This document shows positions 30,223 through 34,341 of a stretch of DNA of 34,341 nt, one piece after another. The stretch spans positions 1 through 34,341 of the forward strand of contig JAFGRN010000060.1 of NCBI GenBank assembly GCA_016935115.1, given 5' to 3'. This DNA comes from Candidatus Omnitrophota bacterium (GTDB taxonomy: Bacteria > Omnitrophota > Gorgyraeia > 2-01-FULL-45-10). The notes below the pieces were generated by a model, which ran no database searches, had not been told where the DNA came from, and saw only the letters and a list, made by a program, of their open reading frames with translations. Numbering within the stretch: position 1 is the stretch's first letter; each line of letters opens with the position of its first letter. Both the position numbers and the translations under genes were made by a program.

Positions 30223-31170
30223 ATGGCGAACCTGAAAGACCTATCCAAACAGAAAGTACTGTTCACCGGCGGGCACAGGGCATGCGCCGGATGCGGCGCG
30301 GCTATCGTAGCGCGCCAGGTTATGATGGCGGCGGGGCCTAATACCGTGGTAGTGAGCGCGACGGGATGCCTCGAAGTGGTCTCAACGATATTCCCTTATA
30401 CAGCGTGGGCAGGGCCATTTCTGCACAGCGCGTTCGAGAATGCCGCGGCGACCGTAAGCGGCGTAGAAGCTCTTTATAAATCATGGATCAGGCAGGGCAA
30501 ATATAATAAGAAGCTGAACTTCATAGCGTTTGGCGGTGACGGCGGCACTTATGATATCGGGCTGCAGTCCCTTTCGGGCGCGATGGAGCGCGGCCACAAT
30601 ATACTTTATGTCTGTTACAATAACGAAGCTTACATGAATACCGGGGTACAGCGCTCGGGCGCGACTCCGAAGGGAGCGGATACCACCACCGCCCCGGTGG
30701 GAAAGGTCAAGAAGGGTAAAGAGCAGTACAGGAAGGACCTCACCGCCATAATGGCGGCGCACAATATACCCTATGCTGCCCAGTCGGTAGTAGGCAACTG
30801 GCGCGACCTGACTTCCAAAGTAGAAAAGGCTCTGTCAATCGAAGGGCCGAAGTTTATAAATGTCTTCCAGCCTTGCAGGCTGGGCTGGTCGTACGATCCG
30901 GCCAAGACCTGTGAGATCGGTAGGCTGGCGGTAGAGACTTGCTCATGGCCGCTCTATGAAGTGATAGACGGGCAGTACAAAGTCTCGAAACCCAAAGAGA
31001 AGAAACCCGTGACGGAGTTTATTAAGATGCAGGGTAGATTCAGGCACCTGCTAAAGCCTGAGAATAAAGCGCTGCTTGACGATATACAGGCGATTATTGA
31101 TAAGAACTGGGAAAGCCTTCTGAAGAAAGAGACCTGTTTCGCGCAGGTTGTCTCGCCGAAACCGGCTTAA
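30223..31170 (+). CDS. porB: 2-oxoacid:ferredoxin oxidoreductase beta subunit (TPP-binding)
   Basis: The 315-aa subunit carries Cys ligands for a [4Fe-4S] cluster ('CAGCGAAI', C21 and C24, then 'TGCLEV' and a later 'QPCRLGW'). The thiamine-diphosphate motif starts 'GGDGGTYDIGLQSLSGAM' and ends 'CYNNEAYMNTG' (GDG...NN). GAGGGA precedes the ATG. Its TAA overlaps the TTA (stop) of the convergent MetH-activation-like gene, so the two genes share bases at their ends with no terminator between them. Confidence 0.95.
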   Translation: MANLKDLSKQKVLFTGGHRACAGCGAAIVARQVMMAAGPNTVVVSATGCLEVVSTIFPYTAWAGPFLHSAFENAAATVSGVEALYKSWIRQGKYNKKLNFIAFGGDGGTYDIGLQSLSGAMERGHNILYVCYNNEAYMNTGVQRSGATPKGADTTTAPVGKVKKGKEQYRKDLTAIMAAHNIPYAAQSVVGNWRDLTSKVEKALSIEGPKFINVFQPCRLGWSYDPAKTCEIGRLAVETCSWPLYEVIDGQYKVSKPKEKKPVTEFIKMQGRFRHLLKPENKALLDDIQAIIDKNWESLLKKETCFAQVVSPKPA

Positions 31171-31841
31171 ATCCTGCGATAGCCGCAATCCTTACTGTTG
31201 CAAATTGCGCATTGAGATCCTGCCTTAGAGAACAATCCTTTAGGACCGATCCCGACAAGCCCCGAAATCGATTTTTTCGGCACCATCATTAGGCTTTCGG
31301 TAAGGCGTACGTTTATTTTGGAAAAATCGATTAATTTATCCAGTATTGATTGCTCCTGTATGGGCCAATCACAGTATCCGGGACTGAAGCGCATCGATAC
31401 GCTTTTGTTTTTTGCCCCGTATTCCTTCCTTAGGCGATCCTCCAGGTTTTCCGCAAGCGACTCGACGGCGAACGACCCCGTCCTGTCGAGCATATATCCT
31501 GACAGGGTATCGCCGCCGGCCATAAGGACGGAGGCTTCTTTTTCTATTGCCGGGCCTATTGTTACAAGAAAGAGAGAGATATATTCCGCTCCGTTGAGAA
31601 ATGCCGCGAGAGAGGAACCGCTTAAGGTTGCGCCGCCCTCGACTTTTATCGAACCATTGCCTATGGATACGATTTTTTTCAGTAATGTCATAGCTATAGG
31701 CAAGGCTATTTTACGGGCTTTCTTTATGGATGCTCCGGCTGCGGAAACGATCTCACTCCCGGAAGAGGGAAGTATCCTCTCTTTTTCGAGGACAGAATTT
31801 CTGACCCATGCCCAGTCGACGGTTAAATCGCGGATTATCAA
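31167..31841 (-). CDS. stand-alone MetH-type (vitamin B12) activation-domain protein
   Basis: The protein resembles the C-terminal reactivation domain of cobalamin-dependent methionine synthase. Its key strip is 'RFSPGYCDWPIQEQ', then 'VRLTESLMMVPKKSISGLVGIG', matching the SAM-binding RxSPGY and the 'LTES..M.P..S.SG' motif. It is only 224 aa, with no B12 or methyltransferase domain. The C-terminus adds a Cys cluster, 'CAICNSKDCGYRR', which could bind metal or Fe-S. Such stand-alone forms probably re-reduce or reactivate corrinoid proteins acting elsewhere. Its start overlaps the upstream DUF900 stop (ATGA-like). It lies tail-to-tail with porB. Confidence 0.85.
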   Translation of the reverse strand: MIIRDLTVDWAWVRNSVLEKERILPSSGSEIVSAAGASIKKARKIALPIAMTLLKKIVSIGNGSIKVEGGATLSGSSLAAFLNGAEYISLFLVTIGPAIEKEASVLMAGGDTLSGYMLDRTGSFAVESLAENLEDRLRKEYGAKNKSVSMRFSPGYCDWPIQEQSILDKLIDFSKINVRLTESLMMVPKKSISGLVGIGPKGLFSKAGSQCAICNSKDCGYRRI

Positions 31842-33001
31842 CGGAGTACCCAGTAATCGGTGCCGTCCTTGAACTTCAATAAATAAAGACGGCGATTTGC
31901 GTTAGGGGATTTTCCGAGGATGCGCATGTAAAAGTCGTCATAGAATTCGGGGCTTTCGAGGTAGTAGCCATGGCCGTAAGATGCTTTGTTTATCGGAGTT
32001 ACATCGACCAGCGTTATCCTGTCGGGCTCAAGAGACTTTAGGTACAGGATATCTTTGGTTTCATCCATCTGATCCTGCTTTTTTTCTCTATGCCGGCCGA
32101 GCCTCTTTTCGCCGTTTATGAAACCGCTCATGAGCAGCGCGCCGTCGTTTGCCGATACGTATGTGGTAAGTTTCTTAGATAACGCGGCCAGTTCGTGCTT
32201 GAATTGCTCATCAAATTCTTTCTGGCCCACATCCGGGGCGGCGAGCACTACGTGATCTATCTCCGCCTCCGTGTCGGCGAGATCGGGGTCCTTATGCATG
32301 TGATCGAAGGCGTCACAGACGACCTGGCAGCCAAGACTCGACGCTACGACCCAGATCTTTTCTGGCTTTACCTGTTTGGCCACTTTAGTCAGCAGCTCTC
32401 CTAGATATGGGCCGGAGCTTTTGGCGTAATCGTGAGCCTTCTTATAGCCGCCAATGCTTACGGATTGGTCACCGGGCCAGTCAAATAGGAGGACCGGCGT
32501 ATTTACGTCCAGTAAATACGCGAAGTAGGAGGCCTTGATCGCCGTCGCTTCGAAGTTGTCCTTATATCCGAAGACCATTACGAGGAGGGACTTGTGCGGA
32601 GATGCCGCCACTGTTTCGGACAATTTTTTAATGAATTCCCCGTCATTCAATTTGCCGACTTCCTGTACGCCTATAGTGCCGCGTCTTTTGAGCCTATTGG
32701 GCAGCATCTTGCCGATGGTGACGTCGGGGTCGATCCTGACATTCAGCGTGCCGAACGTCATCTTATCCGCCAGCGCCCTGCCAAACGCCGGCGATTCTGC
32801 CGCCGCGTCTTCGATGTTCCTGTCGGTCGCGTAGAAGATGTCGATGACTCTGTAATGGCCTTCAGTTTTATACGGGATCCGCTTGTAGAGATCGGCGAAG
32901 TATGTCCTGGCGCTCTGTAATGGGAGAGAGGCGCATCCGGAAAGCAGGAATATGGCGCATGCGCACCCCGCAAGCCTTATATATGGGGATCGGTTCTTCA
33001 T
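31838..33001 (-). CDS. DUF900 alpha/beta-hydrolase lipoprotein
   Basis: The lipobox 'LLSGC' (C23) after a short signal peptide marks an envelope lipoprotein. 'YRVIDIFYATDRNIED' and 'FGTLNVRID' are typical N-terminal strips of DUF900 hydrolases; 'LLFDWPGDQSV' follows. The nucleophile elbow is 'ASSLG' (S222) instead of GxSxG with Gly first. The acid/His part lies toward 'DVTPINKASYGHGYY', with H in 'GHGYY' a candidate. The substrate is unknown; esterase or lipase activity is likely. At 387 aa the length is usual. It starts a two-gene - strand unit with the MetH-activation-like gene. Confidence 0.82.
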   Translation of the reverse strand: MKNRSPYIRLAGCACAIFLLSGCASLPLQSARTYFADLYKRIPYKTEGHYRVIDIFYATDRNIEDAAAESPAFGRALADKMTFGTLNVRIDPDVTIGKMLPNRLKRRGTIGVQEVGKLNDGEFIKKLSETVAASPHKSLLVMVFGYKDNFEATAIKASYFAYLLDVNTPVLLFDWPGDQSVSIGGYKKAHDYAKSSGPYLGELLTKVAKQVKPEKIWVVASSLGCQVVCDAFDHMHKDPDLADTEAEIDHVVLAAPDVGQKEFDEQFKHELAALSKKLTTYVSANDGALLMSGFINGEKRLGRHREKKQDQMDETKDILYLKSLEPDRITLVDVTPINKASYGHGYYLESPEFYDDFYMRILGKSPNANRRLYLLKFKDGTDYWVLR

Positions 33002-33010
33002 GGTGACGAG

Positions 33011-33019
33011 ATTATACCA
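33011..33019 (-). promoter_or_regulatory. extended -10 promoter of the DUF900 gene
   Basis: On the - strand TGGTATAAT is an extended -10 (TGn + TATAAT) without a good -35. The predicted start of transcription is about 3 bases before the ATG at 33001. No Shine-Dalgarno is visible, so a leaderless mRNA is possible. Confidence 0.4.
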
Positions 33020-33026
33020 TGAAGCG

Positions 33027-33839
33027 CTATTTGAGTGTTGTTAAAAACCAATCGGTCAATAATTTCTTCATCCGGTCGGGATCCCGCTGGACCAGCCTCT
33101 CCGCGTGGAGGCCGCCTTTTATGATTTCGAGCTTCTTATTGCCGTGAAAGGCATCGTAAAGCTTCTTTGAATGGCAGTCTTTTATGATCCAGTCATTATC
33201 GCCATGGACAAAGAGGATAGAGGTATTTTTTACCTCTCCTATGGTATCGATCGGGTCGTTCTTCTTTAGCAGGATGCTGCCCGCCCTGGCGCCTTTTCCT
33301 TCCCAGCCGCACGCGATATTGTCGAAGAGATCCGCCAGCATCCCCGGCTCCCAGAAGTGAAAGTTTATATTGTCGAATCTCGATGGACAGCTTATGAGGA
33401 CCATGCTTTCGATACCTCCCTGTTTCGCAGCGACATTTATGGCCGCTTCCGCGCCCATGGAGTAGGCTACTATGCCGAGATGTTTGTAGCCTTTGGATAA
33501 GGCGTAGTCGATGGCAGCCTCGAGGTCCATGGGCTCTTTGAGCGACCACGTGAATTTTCCGCCGCTCTCTCCGTGGCCCCTGAAGTCGAATATAAGGACA
33601 TCGTAGGTAGGGGTGAGGAGACGGACGGTTTTGCGCATCCAGCGGTTTTCCTTGCTGTTGTAGTAACCGGGGCAGACTATGACGCAGGTGTCGGAGCCAT
33701 TTTTGTAGCGGTCGTACGCGATCTCGACGCCGTCGGCGGTTCGTAATGTGCCGGACTCGATCTCTTCGGAGATGGCAAGCGCCGCCCGGATCGCCAGAAA
33801 CGCGAGGATCATGAATGCGGCAGGCATAAGTCTTTTCAT
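33027..33839 (-). CDS. exported alpha/beta hydrolase (serine hydrolase, Hydrolase_4-like)
   Basis: The signal peptide is 'MPAAFMILAFLAIRAALA'. The fold's signposts are all present: oxyanion strand 'CVIVCPGYYNSKENRW', 'VLIFDFRGHGESGG', nucleophile elbow 'AYSMG' (S127), acid D216 ('VHGDNDWI') and His H245 ('GGLHAE'). At 270 aa it is a typical single-domain esterase/lysophospholipase-like enzyme. It lies 25 bases upstream of the DUF900 hydrolase on the same strand, but that gene has its own promoter. Substrate unknown. Confidence 0.85.
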   Translation of the reverse strand: MKRLMPAAFMILAFLAIRAALAISEEIESGTLRTADGVEIAYDRYKNGSDTCVIVCPGYYNSKENRWMRKTVRLLTPTYDVLIFDFRGHGESGGKFTWSLKEPMDLEAAIDYALSKGYKHLGIVAYSMGAEAAINVAAKQGGIESMVLISCPSRFDNINFHFWEPGMLADLFDNIACGWEGKGARAGSILLKKNDPIDTIGEVKNTSILFVHGDNDWIIKDCHSKKLYDAFHGNKKLEIIKGGLHAERLVQRDPDRMKKLLTDWFLTTLK

Positions 33840-33918
33840 ATGCTAACTTCGGATTTTACCCTAAAGATCCTCTCTTCGCAATCGGAAAAACAAGGGACGT
33901 TTGTACCCATATTTAACC

Positions 33919-33947
33919 TTGAAACTGTCCCCGGCATGTGCTATATT
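33919..33947 (+). promoter_or_regulatory. promoter of the tRNA-Asn gene
   Basis: TTGAAA (33919-33924), a 17-base spacer and TATATT (33942-33947) place transcription start near 33954, about 29 bases before the mature tRNA 5' end. Confidence 0.6.
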
Positions 33948-33982
33948 CACTATCGCGCGATTTTGTTCTTTGAACATTCCGC

Positions 33983-34341
33983 TCCCCTGTAGCTCAGTCG
34001 GTAGAGCATCTGGCTGTGCACGAGGCGCGAAGCGCCGAGTGCAAGACTCGGCGCACAGCGTCTAAAGTTAGCAGCCTCCGGTGGAAATGCCGGAGTGAAA
34101 AGCGAGTAAATTCAGGGAACGCCCGAAGAAGCTCCATCGGGTCAATCCTGAGCCAAGTCCCGAGCAAAGCCGTAAGGCCGCGCCGAGGGAAAGGTGCAGA
34201 GACTAGAGACTCGCTGCCTAAGGTCTATGGTTCGACAGACTCACCATTAAGACTATGGCAATGGTATAGTCCGACTCTCCGAGTAATCGGAGTCAGATCG
34301 TAACCAGAGTGTCCGAGGTTCGAGTCCTCGCGGGGGAGCCA
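33983..34341 (+). tRNA. tRNA-Asn(GUU), split by a group I intron in the anticodon
   Basis: Exon 1 is 33983-34017 (35 nt) and exon 2 is 34301-34341 (41 nt, CCA encoded). Spliced, they give a 76-nt tRNA. The acceptor TCCCCTG pairs with CGGGGGA, the D arm is GCTC/GAGC, the anticodon stem is TCTGG/CCAGA with loop CTGTTAA, the T arm is CGAGG/CCTCG with TTCGAGT, and the discriminator is G. The anticodon is GUU, and the acceptor with G73 resembles bacterial tRNA-Asn. The intron separates anticodon bases 35 and 36. Read without splicing, the 5' half would mimic a GTG (His) anticodon. Confidence 0.93.
34018..34300 (+). ncRNA. group I self-splicing intron (283 nt, no homing endonuclease)
   Basis: Exon GGCUGU pairs with the guide GCAGCC (34071-34076), leaving the required U-G pair at the 5' splice site. 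The adjoining GUUA (34067-34070) pairs with the start of exon 2, UAAC (P10). P2 is UCCGGUG-GAAA-UGCCGGA. P3 is GCGAGU/ACUCGC (34102-34107 and 34209-34214). P4 is UUCAGGGA with UCCUGA, P5 is CCCGA/UCGGG, and P7 is GACUA/UAGUC. P9 is CUCCGA-GUAA-UCGGAG, and the last base is the omega G (34300). The first 50 bases form an unusually large P1 loop with two hairpins. The 95-aa ORF in the track is an accident of this RNA. Confidence 0.92.

Noticed and set aside
33983-34030. tRNA-His(GTG) reading of the 5' half
   Set aside because: Continuous reading gives GTG, but no 3' half follows. Acceptor, T arm and CCA are found only after the intron, and the joined molecule has GUU with Asn-type features (U1-A72, G73).
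34016-34303. 95-aa ORF at the right end
   Set aside because: It lies wholly on the group I intron and its exon borders; the sequence is explained base by base as structured RNA, and the peptide has no domain.

Overview
The window reads as about 34 kb of chromosome from an uncultured, diderm (Gram-negative-type), probably anaerobic bacterium. The envelope genes (FadL-like outer-membrane protein, PlsC, AsmA-like protein, lipoprotein) indicate two membranes. The four-subunit pyruvate-type ferredoxin oxidoreductase and the stand-alone MetH-type reactivation domain fit anaerobic, corrinoid-using metabolism. The giant modular exported protein, PKD protein and dispersed 'GTCATTGCGAGG' repeat remind me of Candidatus Omnitrophota (OP3). 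That placement is inference: there is no rRNA gene here, and it needs marker-gene phylogeny.

Layout. (1) 1-821: the 3' end of a Gly/Pro-rich repeat gene cut by the window edge, a small basic protein, a terminator and a dispersed palindromic repeat. (2) 822-10495, + strand and very tightly packed: FadL-like protein, PlsC, a class-A beta-lactamase-fold serine hydrolase, a lone receiver domain, a sensor histidine kinase, a FemAB/GNAT-like acyltransferase, two 4-TM DMT half-transporters and an AsmA-like protein. Several genes overlap by 4-13 bases, so this looks like an envelope-biogenesis and sensing operon. (3) 10485-11643, - strand: a YhcG-type PD-(D/E)xK nuclease with a strong promoter and a terminator-like hairpin in its leader. 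(4) 11854-17445: a giant exported protein of about 1863 aa built of modules joined by 'PAAAP' linkers. It carries a ChaN/EreA-like region, an HExxH motif and a JAMM-like motif, and has palindromic 8-bp repeat DNA inside its reading frame. (5) 17607-21478: a thioredoxin/CcdA-DsbD/DUF1573 fusion, then an extremely Cys-rich six-PKD exported protein and a small exported CxxC-repeat protein. Together they suggest a disulfide-based surface system. (6) 21493-24924: an RsbU/SpoIIE-type phosphatase, a small exported protein and an MFS exporter. (7) 24985-28123: dnaX, recR and a membrane protein with a near-consensus promoter. (8) 28131-31170: porGDAB. (9) 31167-33839, - strand: MetH-activation-like protein, DUF900 lipoprotein hydrolase and a secreted alpha/beta hydrolase. 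(10) 33919-34341: a tRNA-Asn(GUU) gene interrupted in its anticodon by a 283-nt group I intron.

The best discoveries are the split-anticodon tRNA-Asn with its group I intron (P1, P10, P3, P4, P5, P7 and P9 can all be drawn from the sequence), the giant multi-module protein with its in-frame palindromic repeat element, and the redox-fusion/Cys-rich-PKD neighbourhood.
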